NCBI GenBank assembly: GCA_024280855.1
Contig: JAJRPG010000019.1
Location: 1 to 56,303 of the forward strand
Direction: 5' to 3'
Source of the DNA: Planctomycetota bacterium
GTDB taxonomy: Bacteria; Planctomycetota; Phycisphaerae; UBA1845
Length of the DNA stretch: 56,303 nt
In this document: positions 35,692 to 43,513 of the stretch, piece after piece
Layout: every line of letters starts with the position of its first letter
Position numbering within the stretch: the first letter of the stretch is position 1
Program-made: the position numbers and the translations under genes
Notes under the pieces: model-generated
Told to the model about the DNA's origin: nothing
The model's input: only the letters and a program-made list of their open reading frames with translations
Database searches by the model: none

Positions 35692-37148
35692 TGGGCATTG
35701 CGGACGTAATAGTCTTAGTCGTTTATTTTGTTGGCGTCGCCTTCACCGGGTTTTGGGTGGGAAGACGCGAACGGACAACGCATGACTTTTTTCTAGGCGG
35801 GCGTCAGCAGCATTGGCTCATAGTTGGCCTGTCCATCGTGGCTACGGAAGTTAGTGCGCTGACATTTCTGATAGTCCCCGGTCGATCTTTTCACGAAAAC
35901 TGCTGGTATTTACAGCTTTATGCGGGCGCGTTCGTTGGTCGGGTACTCATCGTCTATTTACTATTGCCGTCGTTTTATGGCTCTAACGTGACGACAGTTT
36001 ACGAATATCTAGGCATTCGTTTTGGCCCGGTGACGCGCATGACGGCTTCGCTGATGTTTTTCGCTTCAAGGCTTGTCGGTAGTGGCATCAGGCTGCTCGC
36101 GGCGTCGCTAGCGCTGGCCCTGATTTTCGATTGGCCTTTGGTGTGGGTTGTGTTAGGGGTGACAGGGCTTGTCACTGCGTACTCAGCATTTGGCGGCATT
36201 AAGTCGATCATTTGGACCGATGCCCTGCAAGCGATGGTTTTCATGGCGGGGGCGATAGCTACGGTTGTCTATTTGTTCGTGAACATTCCCGGTTCTTATT
36301 CCGAAAACTTGGACCAGGCAGTAGCGATGGGGCGGTTGCGTGTGTTGCATTGGGGGACGGATTTTAACAATGATCGACTTTTTTGGGTCTTAGCCATTCA
36401 CGCCGTTGTGCAGAATATGGCTGCGTTGGGTACGGACCAGGATTTGACGCAGCGCATGCTCACCTGCCCCGATTTGAAACGAGGTCAACGTTCGCTGATG
36501 TTTAATGCGTTCGTGGGTTTTCCGGTTGTTTGCCTGTTTTTGCTGATAGGCGCTTTGTTGTATGTTTACGCCGAGGTTGTTTCGTCGGTGCTTCTCGAGC
36601 AACCAGCTGATGAAGTTTTTGCTTATTTTATTGGGCATGTTATCGAAGCCGGGTCCGGTTTGAAGGGGTTATTAGTGGCCGGTGTCGTAGCCGCGGCTAT
36701 GTCGAGTTTGGATTCTGCGCTGGGTTCCATGTCGTCGACTGCGGTGACAGATTATTATCGTTTATATTTCAATCGAAACGCCTCAGCTGAGCATTATCTT
36801 CGGGCGGCGAGGTGGTTTTCCGTGGGTTTTGGCGTGTTGCTTGCCGCGATTGCATTAGCCTTTGCCGGAGCAGAAGATTTGTTGACGGAGGCTTTTGGCT
36901 GGGTAAGTTTGATGTTTGGCGGCATGTTGGGCGTGTTTTTGCTTGGCACGATGACGAAGACGCGCGGCCATGATTGGCTTAATGGATTCGCTATGGTGTC
37001 TTCGGTTGCTGGATTAGCTACGTTGAAATTCATTCAAGAAGCTTCTGGAATTACCTATATAGCTTGGCCTTGGTGGGTGGTGATTGGATGCTCATGGACG
37101 ATGGGCATCGGCGCGTGCGTCAAAACGAGTCGAGCTAAGCCTGCATAA
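35691..37148 (+). CDS. Sodium:solute symporter (SSS family)
   Basis: 485 residues with about 13 hydrophobic segments. SSS family features: WVGRRERTTHDFFLGGRQQH near residue 23, then IVATEVSALTFLIVPG, the YSAFGGIKSIIWTDALQAMV stretch in helix 6, and AAAMSSLDSALGSMSSTAVT late in the protein, the conserved Na(+)-site region. It imports a solute with sodium. The start is GTG, overlapping the hexosaminidase stop. Coupling to a GH20 enzyme suggests an amino-sugar or oligosaccharide substrate; sequence alone does not settle this. The gene is followed by a convergent Mla operon 23 bases away, with no obvious terminator. Confidence 0.9.
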   Translation: MGIADVIVLVVYFVGVAFTGFWVGRRERTTHDFFLGGRQQHWLIVGLSIVATEVSALTFLIVPGRSFHENCWYLQLYAGAFVGRVLIVYLLLPSFYGSNVTTVYEYLGIRFGPVTRMTASLMFFASRLVGSGIRLLAASLALALIFDWPLVWVVLGVTGLVTAYSAFGGIKSIIWTDALQAMVFMAGAIATVVYLFVNIPGSYSENLDQAVAMGRLRVLHWGTDFNNDRLFWVLAIHAVVQNMAALGTDQDLTQRMLTCPDLKRGQRSLMFNAFVGFPVVCLFLLIGALLYVYAEVVSSVLLEQPADEVFAYFIGHVIEAGSGLKGLLVAGVVAAAMSSLDSALGSMSSTAVTDYYRLYFNRNASAEHYLRAARWFSVGFGVLLAAIALAFAGAEDLLTEAFGWVSLMFGGMLGVFLLGTMTKTRGHDWLNGFAMVSSVAGLATLKFIQEASGITYIAWPWWVVIGCSWTMGIGACVKTSRAKPA

Positions 37149-37171
37149 AATAATTTGCTATTGGCCTGCTG

Positions 37172-38443
37172 TTATTTAATTTTCATCGCATCCCACAGTG
37201 CCTGCTCTGCTTGGGTGAATTTTTCCGAAGCTGCGATGAGCGCGTCGTTGATTTTTTGCAGGTTGGGGTCATCGGTCGCGATGTTACCGTCGTATGCTTT
37301 TAGCAGCGATTGGAGCCGAGAGGTCGCGTCATCAAGCCCGGCTGCAGCGTCTGCGAATTCCCGCGCGGTATTGAAAATGTGCAGCTCTCGTCTTTCGGCA
37401 TCAGACGGTTTGAATAAAACTTTCCAGGGATGCGTTTTAATATCTTTGACACCTTGTTTAAGATGCGCACTTGCTTCGGCTGCGTTTTCTACAATTTCGC
37501 CAATGCGGTCCTTGTTTAGCACGATCACATCTTTAGCCTCTTTTGAAAGCGTTTTAATCTCGCTCATCGAATCATTGAGTTTGGCAAAGGCCTCCTTGAT
37601 GGTGGTGAGCATGCTCTGATCTGATTTTGATTTCAGTTCCAGTTCTTTGGATAGCACGGTAGCGATGTCTTTGTCGAACGTGGTCATGGCGCTTTGCATG
37701 GAAAGTACAGATTGATTTATCGGCTGGCTATTTTCTTTCACCACCGTGTCCACCTGACTCAGGCTGCTATAGAGTTTATCGAGAGAGGCGTGAACTTTAT
37801 ATAGAATATGTCCATCCACTTTTTCAGATAACTCTGCAGTAAGTGACTGCGTCATGTCATTCAGGTCGTCTAGTGAGGTATGGATTTTGGCGACGAGAGA
37901 TTTCTTGTCGTTGACATTTAATTGCACTTTTATACTGCCGAGTAATGAGTCTGGCACGTTCGGGTTGAATTCCTTCGCAATCATGTCTAGCGCGGCATCG
38001 AAGCCGCGTACATTCGCGTAGATTGGCTTGTCTTGGGAATAGGTAGCCGAATCAATACCACGTTCAAGAATGGTTAGCGTGCCTTTACCGCCGAGCGGTG
38101 GCCCTGATGCCGTGACGCGACAATCCTTTCGTAATCCCAAATCAGTGCGAACATCTGCGCTAACTTCCAAGAAAGATCGGTCGGTGATGGTCGAGTCAAT
38201 GGGGTCCACGTCTTCGACAAAATCAATAGCTGTCACCTGTCCGACACTTTGGCCAAGATACATGACGAGCGAGCCTATGCTTAGTTGGGGGATCGTGCCG
38301 CCAGAGGCAATGCGAACCCGCAGCGGCGAAGTGTCTGGCGCATTAAATTGGCTACCGCTGATAAACATAATCAACGCCAATAACAGCGTGAACATGATAA
38401 TTACCGCTACGCCTAGTCGAAAAGTGTCGTGTTTCTTAGCCAT
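37172..38443 (-). CDS. MCE/MlaD-type lipid transport protein
   Basis: 423 residues. One N-terminal membrane segment (FRLGVAVIIMFTLLLALIMF) anchors it in the inner membrane. An MCE domain follows: LRVRIASGGTIPQLSIGSLV, MYLGQSVGQVTAIDF, ending near residue 145. The rest is long predicted coiled coil, much longer than E. coli MlaD (183 residues). MCE proteins form hexameric rings that pass phospholipids across the periplasm, and the coiled-coil tail may make a longer tube. It is the last gene of the locus, 16 bases after the ATPase gene, which favours an MlaD-like role. Confidence 0.88.
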   Translation of the reverse strand: MAKKHDTFRLGVAVIIMFTLLLALIMFISGSQFNAPDTSPLRVRIASGGTIPQLSIGSLVMYLGQSVGQVTAIDFVEDVDPIDSTITDRSFLEVSADVRTDLGLRKDCRVTASGPPLGGKGTLTILERGIDSATYSQDKPIYANVRGFDAALDMIAKEFNPNVPDSLLGSIKVQLNVNDKKSLVAKIHTSLDDLNDMTQSLTAELSEKVDGHILYKVHASLDKLYSSLSQVDTVVKENSQPINQSVLSMQSAMTTFDKDIATVLSKELELKSKSDQSMLTTIKEAFAKLNDSMSEIKTLSKEAKDVIVLNKDRIGEIVENAAEASAHLKQGVKDIKTHPWKVLFKPSDAERRELHIFNTAREFADAAAGLDDATSRLQSLLKAYDGNIATDDPNLQKINDALIAASEKFTQAEQALWDAMKIK

Positions 38444-38459
38444 CTGTTATCGTCCGATC

Positions 38460-39356
38460 CTATCCGGTAATAAGTTTTTCAAATTCACTAAGACCGTCAG
38501 CGTTGGTTAACGGTCCTTTGTTATAGCCATTGAGAAATTGATTCATTAATTGATCCTCGTATCGCGTCAACGAAGCCGGGTCCGCATCTCGAAGCACTTC
38601 ATATTCCTGCCTCGTACCAATTTTTAATACCCGCCCTTTTTCCAGCATGACCATACGATCCGCAATGCGAAAGGCTGAGTCCATCTCGTGTGTCACGACG
38701 ATACTGGTGACGGCCAACTTTTTCGATAAATCCATCATCAGTTCGTCGATAGCTGTAGACGTGACAGGATCAAGCCCGGCGGATGGTTCGTCGTAAAAAA
38801 GAATCTCCGGGTCCATCGCCGTCGCGCGGGCAAGGCCTGCCCGCTTTTTTTGTCCACCAGATAGTTGAGAAGGAAGCTTGTCGCGGTGGGGGAGCATATG
38901 CACCAACTGCAGCTTCAACGCGACGATCATATCAATCACTTCAGGGGAAACGTTAGAATGTTCAGACAGAGGCAAAGCTACATTTTCACCCACGGTTAGC
39001 GAATTAAACAGCGCACCACTTTGAAATAAAATGCCGAATCGCTTTCGCAGCGCATTTTTCTCGTCCGGGGACATCGTGGTGAGATTCTTAGGGGCGCTGA
39101 GGTCTTTCGTTTGATAATGAATTTCACCCAGGTCTAATTCGTATTCGCCGATCAAACAATTCAGGAGGGTGCTTTTACCGCAGCCGCTACCGCCCATGAT
39201 GACAATCGTCTCGCCGCGAGCTACGTCGAACGAAACAGAATCGAGAACTGTGACGTCTTTGCCAGCGGAGTTGGTGAACGTCTTGCGCAAATTTCGCACA
39301 CTAATGATCGTCTCTCGATCAGGCTTAGATTTGGATGATGAAGATGATTTAGTCAT
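38460..39356 (-). CDS. MlaF-type ABC transporter ATPase
   Basis: 298 residues. Walker A GGSGCGKST, signature LSGGQKKRAGLARA, Walker B EILFYDEPSAGLDP and the switch His in SIVVTHEMDSA. Spacing and the KKRAGLARA form are typical of MlaF/TtgA-type ATPases. It powers the MlaE permease. A Ser-rich stretch (TKSSSSSKSKPD) precedes the domain. The start is chosen at the ATG 39356, though a TTG at 39380 would overlap the permease gene. Confidence 0.92.
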   Translation of the reverse strand: MTKSSSSSKSKPDRETIISVRNLRKTFTNSAGKDVTVLDSVSFDVARGETIVIMGGSGCGKSTLLNCLIGEYELDLGEIHYQTKDLSAPKNLTTMSPDEKNALRKRFGILFQSGALFNSLTVGENVALPLSEHSNVSPEVIDMIVALKLQLVHMLPHRDKLPSQLSGGQKKRAGLARATAMDPEILFYDEPSAGLDPVTSTAIDELMMDLSKKLAVTSIVVTHEMDSAFRIADRMVMLEKGRVLKIGTRQEYEVLRDADPASLTRYEDQLMNQFLNGYNKGPLTNADGLSEFEKLITG

Positions 39357-39373
39357 GCCTGTCAACGCCTGTG

Positions 39374-40240
39374 CTACCAACCTAATGAATAGAAAGTAGC
39401 CGTGAATACCGCATCGGTGCCAATGATCGCTACGATAGATTTGACGACAGTGGTCGTCGTTGCCCGGCCAACACCCGCTGCGCCGCCGTGTACATTAAGC
39501 CCTTCATAGCAGGCAATCATCGCGACCAACCCGCCGAAGACCGCAGCTTTGAACAATCCCGTGATGAGGTCCGGCAAGACTAACGCTTGTTGGGTTGCGT
39601 CCAGATAGGCGTTCGGCGAAATATCTAACACGCCCCAAGCCGTGAGAAGCCCGCCGGTTATGCCAATGACATCGGCGATTACCGTCAAGCCTACGATCAT
39701 TACTACAGACGCCCAAAAGCGTGGAACGATTAAAAAATGTATCGGGTCAAGCGCATGAGCACGCAAAGCTTTAATCTCTTCAGACTCGACCATCGCAGCT
39801 ATCTCTGCTGCGATAGACGCGCCAGCGAATCCGCTTAACACGATAGCTGTGAGCATAGGGCCGAGTTCTCGAACGATGGCAATAGCTACGATGTCCGCAA
39901 CTTTTTCGACTTGTCCGTATTTTTCTAAGGTTGGCGCAATTTGAAGTGCGAGGATGCCGCCAATAAACACTTGAACGATCATGACGATGGAGATGCTTTC
40001 TACGCCAATGCGTACCATTTGCTCAAACAGGGCTTTTTTTCGTAGTCTAACACCGGATTCAAATACGCTGCGCCAAGACCACTTGAGTGTTTGGGCTAGC
40101 AGTAGTGTAACGCCTCCGACGCTGCTGACGCTTGTATGTGCTTTGTTAAGCTGATGGTCCGCGAGTTCGCCGATCGAAGAAACACTGCGCGTAGCTAGCG
40201 ATTCGGAGCGCGTAGAATTGGCTGAAGGGGTGTCGCTCAC
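39374..40240 (-). CDS. MlaE-type permease
   Basis: 288 residues. The conserved permease core is present: EQMVRIGVESISIVMIVQVF, GQVEKVADIVAIAIVRELGP with the REL-GP coupling motif, VLSGFAGASIAAEIAAMVES and EEIKALRAHALDPIHFLIVP. Five to six hydrophobic segments are seen. A 50-residue N-terminal extension precedes them. It binds MlaF in the inner membrane for phospholipid traffic. The start is GTG, four bases inside the STAS gene (GTGA). Confidence 0.92.
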   Translation of the reverse strand: MSDTPSANSTRSESLATRSVSSIGELADHQLNKAHTSVSSVGGVTLLLAQTLKWSWRSVFESGVRLRKKALFEQMVRIGVESISIVMIVQVFIGGILALQIAPTLEKYGQVEKVADIVAIAIVRELGPMLTAIVLSGFAGASIAAEIAAMVESEEIKALRAHALDPIHFLIVPRFWASVVMIVGLTVIADVIGITGGLLTAWGVLDISPNAYLDATQQALVLPDLITGLFKAAVFGGLVAMIACYEGLNVHGGAAGVGRATTTTVVKSIVAIIGTDAVFTATFYSLGW

Positions 40241-40575
40241 GCAGCCAAGGCCTCCTCTTCGGTGGCATAAATTGAAAACACCTGATTCATTTTTGTGACA
40301 TCGAAAATGTTCGTAATAAAATCAGTGAGCTTCACAAGCGATAATTTTCCGCCCGCGCGGGTAAGGCGTCTCATAATCTCCAGGAGCGTACCAATCCCGG
40401 TCGAATCCATAAATGTCAGCCCGCCTAAATCGATGACCACATGCTTGGGGGCATCGGCGCATTCTTCCAATACGCGCGTATGAAAATTGGGCGCGGAATT
40501 GATATTCATCTCACCGGCTACGCGAATAATAATTGCCTCGCCGTTGCGAACCACTTCTGAGACTAGATCATCCAT
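40237..40575 (-). CDS. STAS-domain protein (MlaB-like)
   Basis: 112 residues, one STAS domain: IIIRVAGEMNINSAPNFHTR, HVVIDLGGLTFMDSTGIGTL, then LVKLTDFITNIFDVTKM. DSTGIG holds the Ser that is phosphorylated in anti-sigma factor antagonists. In isolation it would be called such an antagonist; between a permease and a lipoprotein in an Mla locus it more likely corresponds to MlaB, which binds MlaF. It overlaps the HEAT gene by eight bases and the permease gene by four. The start at 40575 is preferred, since the frame upstream encodes only a basic stretch inside the HEAT gene. Confidence 0.85.
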   Translation of the reverse strand: MDDLVSEVVRNGEAIIIRVAGEMNINSAPNFHTRVLEECADAPKHVVIDLGGLTFMDSTGIGTLLEIMRRLTRAGGKLSLVKLTDFITNIFDVTKMNQVFSIYATEEEALAA

Positions 40576-41005
40576 TTTCTTTCTTATCCTCTTCTTGAAC
40601 CTGCGTCGCCGCGCGACCCTCCATAGATGTAATGTCGGGCGAAGCTGTTGCACTTGTTGTAGGTTTTGGCGTCACGCCAATTTCTATGAGATATTTCTGC
40701 CAATTATTGACTGCTGCCACGCGTTCCTTTCGCGTGCCATGATAGGTGTATCCGCGTCGATCGCCCGTAAGTCGCTCCAGTCCCATGATGGCGTAAAAAC
40801 GCACAGCCGTATCTTCATCTTCGAGGCATGTCACCAAATGAGACGCGAGCTTAATATCACCTGCATCAGTTATATGTTTGACCGCCCGGATGCGCTCAGC
40901 CGGGTCGTCAGAGGTAAGCCTCGTCTGCCAAGAGCCATGCGACGCGCACGACGTCATCAGCGCCATCATAAAAGAAGCGAAAATATATACCGATAGTTTA
41001 TTCAT
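40568..41005 (-). CDS. HEAT-repeat-like lipoprotein
   Basis: 145 residues. A lipoprotein signal (MNKLSVYIFASFMMALMTSC) gives Cys 20. Two HEAT/PBS-lyase-like repeats follow: DDPAERIRAVKHITDAGDIK and LEDEDTAVRFYAIMGLERLT, then a region with WQKYLIEIG and a low-complexity tail. It overlaps the STAS gene and is the first gene of this operon; as a periplasmic lipoprotein with a helical scaffold, it may take the place of a missing MlaC/MlaA partner, but this is only inference. Confidence 0.75.
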   Translation of the reverse strand: MNKLSVYIFASFMMALMTSCASHGSWQTRLTSDDPAERIRAVKHITDAGDIKLASHLVTCLEDEDTAVRFYAIMGLERLTGDRRGYTYHGTRKERVAAVNNWQKYLIEIGVTPKPTTSATASPDITSMEGRAATQVQEEDKKENG

Positions 41006-41166
41006 TGGCTCGACCGCGTATGCCGCTCTCCACTATCTCACGATTGTGCTATCCGACGTCGGTCGAGATTGTATCCATCCAAGGGCACATGGCCAAGTCA
41101 TGAACTTTCGGCATGGTAATCGATCAATGACACAAGCGAAAATTGTGTACTGTGAGGAGATTTCTG

Positions 41167-43101
41167 TTATTTTCCGCTATTTTTCGCCGCGAGAATATCT
41201 TGGAGCAACGCTTGTGCGCCATTATCATCCGGAGTTAAAGTGAGAACTTGCTCAATTTGTTGCAAGGCTAGGTCCATTTTTTTTTGTCGATAATAGAGTA
41301 TGCCCAAATTAAACCTCGCCCTCACATTGTCTGGGCGAAGGTCTACCGCTTGTTGAAGATGCTCGATAGCCTCCACTGTCCGGTTAAAGTGGAGCAGGAC
41401 CGTAGCCAAGTTGTTTTGTGCATCGGCATGTTCGGGCTTTAGTCGGACAGCCGCTTGGTATTCTTTGAGTGCTAGCGACATATCGCCAGTTTTCACACTA
41501 GCTAAGCCAAGCAAATAATGGGCATCAACATGGCTCGGATTAGATTTTACGACCCTCTGGAGCATGTCCTTTGCCAAGGCATATTGCCCGTGCTTTCCTT
41601 TGATGACAGCTACACCAAAATTTGCCTGTGTAAGATTGGGCGATAGCGCCAGGGCTTTCTGATGGTATGTCAGCGCCTCATTCAGCCGGTCCACTTTGGT
41701 CAACATTTCGCCAAGATTGGTAAAAGTATAAGCCGCTGGTTTGTAATCCTCTGGGACCACATTAATTCGAGACACGAAGAAGGTGCATAAACCAATCGAA
41801 ATGGCAATGAGCGCATGAAGATATTTTTTAGACCGCGCATTATCCACCAAGCTAACCATGCCGACCGCAGCGAAGATGGTTACTATAGGCAGACTTGTGT
41901 GACGAAAACGAGAGAATACAAAAAAGAGCGTAATGCTCACCGCTATGGCCAGCACGTTTCCATATAGCAGCGCATGACGTCGCCAATTCCGCCGAGAAAC
42001 CCATACGCCTGCGGCTGCAAATAACAGAAGTATATCAAAGCGAAGCCCCGTGCTAAGCGTTTTTAATAGCCCGGACGCATCGGCATAGGCTTCAAGACTT
42101 TCCGTGTCGGCGATTTCTGTGGGACTCCAAAACATCCGCCATTTGTGAAATAATAGCCCGGCCCAATGACCAGGCGCTGACGAAATATCTTGCCAGGTCC
42201 GCTTGAGCCAATACCGATTGACTTCCGCATCACTAAGCGATTTACCTGTCTTAGTCTCAGCAATTTCACGGGCATCTTGTCGCTCATAGTCCGCACTGCC
42301 ACGATACGGACGCAACGGCCTATACACCCCCGACGCGCCTTGGCCATTACCAATATAAAAATTGGGACCTACGTTCGAAGTGGTAAGCAGCACCGAACTG
42401 CCCACATACCAATTCCTCAGACCAACCGGCGCAAGGACAATCATCATGCCCATGACAAAACTAAGACCAGCCAGCGTGCGTCGCCGCCAGGATTGAGGCC
42501 TGAAATAAGTGCATAGCCAAATGATGGTGATAATCAAAACGACCAGCAGGTTTTCGCGCGTCAAGCAGGCTAGCCCCAATGCGCTGCCTGCTATGATGAG
42601 ATAGATAGGTCGAAGTCGTTGCAGATTTTGCCCCATACAGGCTAGATAAACGCACATCAGAAACAGGCTCAGCACAGATTTTTGCACCAAGGCGTCAAAG
42701 AAAATTGCCGTGGGATATATAGCTAAGATAACCCCCGCAATAATGCCCACGCGAAGTGAAGCGAATTGACGGCCAACAACTACGAGCAAAACACACGATA
42801 GCGAACCAATGATAATTTGAACGAGACGAACCGCGTCATAGTCATAGCCGAACGCCGTGAAGCTTGTAGCTAAGAAATAGGGGTACAACGGCGCTTGATA
42901 AAAAGTTTCACTGCCAAGCCAATCTCCGCCAGCGATTTCCTGTGCCCATTCATCGAAGACTTTTGCGTCTCCCATGTGAACACTAAGCAGGGGTGAGTCG
43001 CTAAGTTGATGAACATAAATCGCCCGCGTACCTAGCGCAAGCCCGAAGACGAGCAGCATCGCAATAATGAAGGGCTTGTTGGTTTGTAGCGTTCGCTTCA
43101 T
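41167..43101 (-). CDS. Membrane glycosyltransferase (PMT/ArnT-like) fused to TPR repeats
   Basis: 644 residues. The first 440 have about ten hydrophobic segments and the GT-C pattern: TRAIYVHQLSD with the first-loop acidic residues HMGDAKVFDEWAQEIAGGDW, then QAPLYPYFLATSFTAFGYDY. Residues about 455-640 hold five to six TPR units such as EALTYHQKALALSPNLTQAN and ALKEYQAAVRLKPEHADAQN. It likely moves a sugar from a lipid-phosphate donor to a protein or lipid in the periplasm, with the TPR part binding partners. Flagellin glycosylation is a possible use, not shown here. No operon partner is visible. Confidence 0.85.
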   Translation of the reverse strand: MKRTLQTNKPFIIAMLLVFGLALGTRAIYVHQLSDSPLLSVHMGDAKVFDEWAQEIAGGDWLGSETFYQAPLYPYFLATSFTAFGYDYDAVRLVQIIIGSLSCVLLVVVGRQFASLRVGIIAGVILAIYPTAIFFDALVQKSVLSLFLMCVYLACMGQNLQRLRPIYLIIAGSALGLACLTRENLLVVLIITIIWLCTYFRPQSWRRRTLAGLSFVMGMMIVLAPVGLRNWYVGSSVLLTTSNVGPNFYIGNGQGASGVYRPLRPYRGSADYERQDAREIAETKTGKSLSDAEVNRYWLKRTWQDISSAPGHWAGLLFHKWRMFWSPTEIADTESLEAYADASGLLKTLSTGLRFDILLLFAAAGVWVSRRNWRRHALLYGNVLAIAVSITLFFVFSRFRHTSLPIVTIFAAVGMVSLVDNARSKKYLHALIAISIGLCTFFVSRINVVPEDYKPAAYTFTNLGEMLTKVDRLNEALTYHQKALALSPNLTQANFGVAVIKGKHGQYALAKDMLQRVVKSNPSHVDAHYLLGLASVKTGDMSLALKEYQAAVRLKPEHADAQNNLATVLLHFNRTVEAIEHLQQAVDLRPDNVRARFNLGILYYRQKKMDLALQQIEQVLTLTPDDNGAQALLQDILAAKNSGK

Positions 43102-43183
43102 GGATAGCTTCGGTACGAATAGTCGTTCCTCATAGGCATTAGCCCCTCAAAATGTAAGCGAAGCCGCCATCGTTGCAAGCCGG

Positions 43184-43220
43184 GTGCCCCATTCTTCGGT
43201 TACTGCCGAAGGGTGGGGGA
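43184..43220. repeat. Family 3 hairpin repeat, inverted diverged copy
   Basis: GTGCCCCATTCTTCGGTTAC, then TGCCGAAGGGTGGGGGA. Read on the other strand the stem is TTCGG...CCGAA where the other copies have TTTGCC...GGCAAA, so both sides have changed together. Confidence 0.75.
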
Positions 43221-43326
43221 AGGATTGGTCGTTCAATTAACCGTTAAATTTTAGTAGATGACCAATAGTTGTAATCGAATTAAGTTCCGGCACTGCGTTC
43301 TCATCTTCTCATCAGCACTTTCCGTC

Positions 43327-43363
43327 CCCCACCCTTTGCCAGTAGGCAAACAATGGGGCACCG
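43327..43363. repeat. Family 3 hairpin repeat, copy 2
   Basis: Identical over at least 37 bases to the copy at 24427-24463 (TCCCCCACCC, TTTGCCAGTAGGCAAA, CAATGGGGCAC). It lies with the inverted copy and family 1 copy B in the 43102-43513 gap, where no gene is seen. Confidence 0.8.
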
Positions 43364-43393
43364 CGCAAGCGAAGGACATGATATGTGCGTCAA

Positions 43394-43496
43394 TCAGAGC
43401 CGCACGGCGCAAGCCTGCGGGCATGTGATACGAGGTTGGTTTTGACTCACGGATGCTGCCTTCTGTTTGCCACCAGGCTCGCGCCAGGTGCTCTGA
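43394..43496 (-). repeat. Paired-hairpin repeat family 1, copy B
   Basis: Reverse orientation relative to copy A: TCAGAGCCGCACGGCGCAAG at the left, AGGCTCGCGCCAGGTGCTCT at the right, length 103. It contains one arm that differs at single bases from copy A. Confidence 0.85.
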
Positions 43497-43513
43497 CCAC
43501 ATCCCCGACACAA

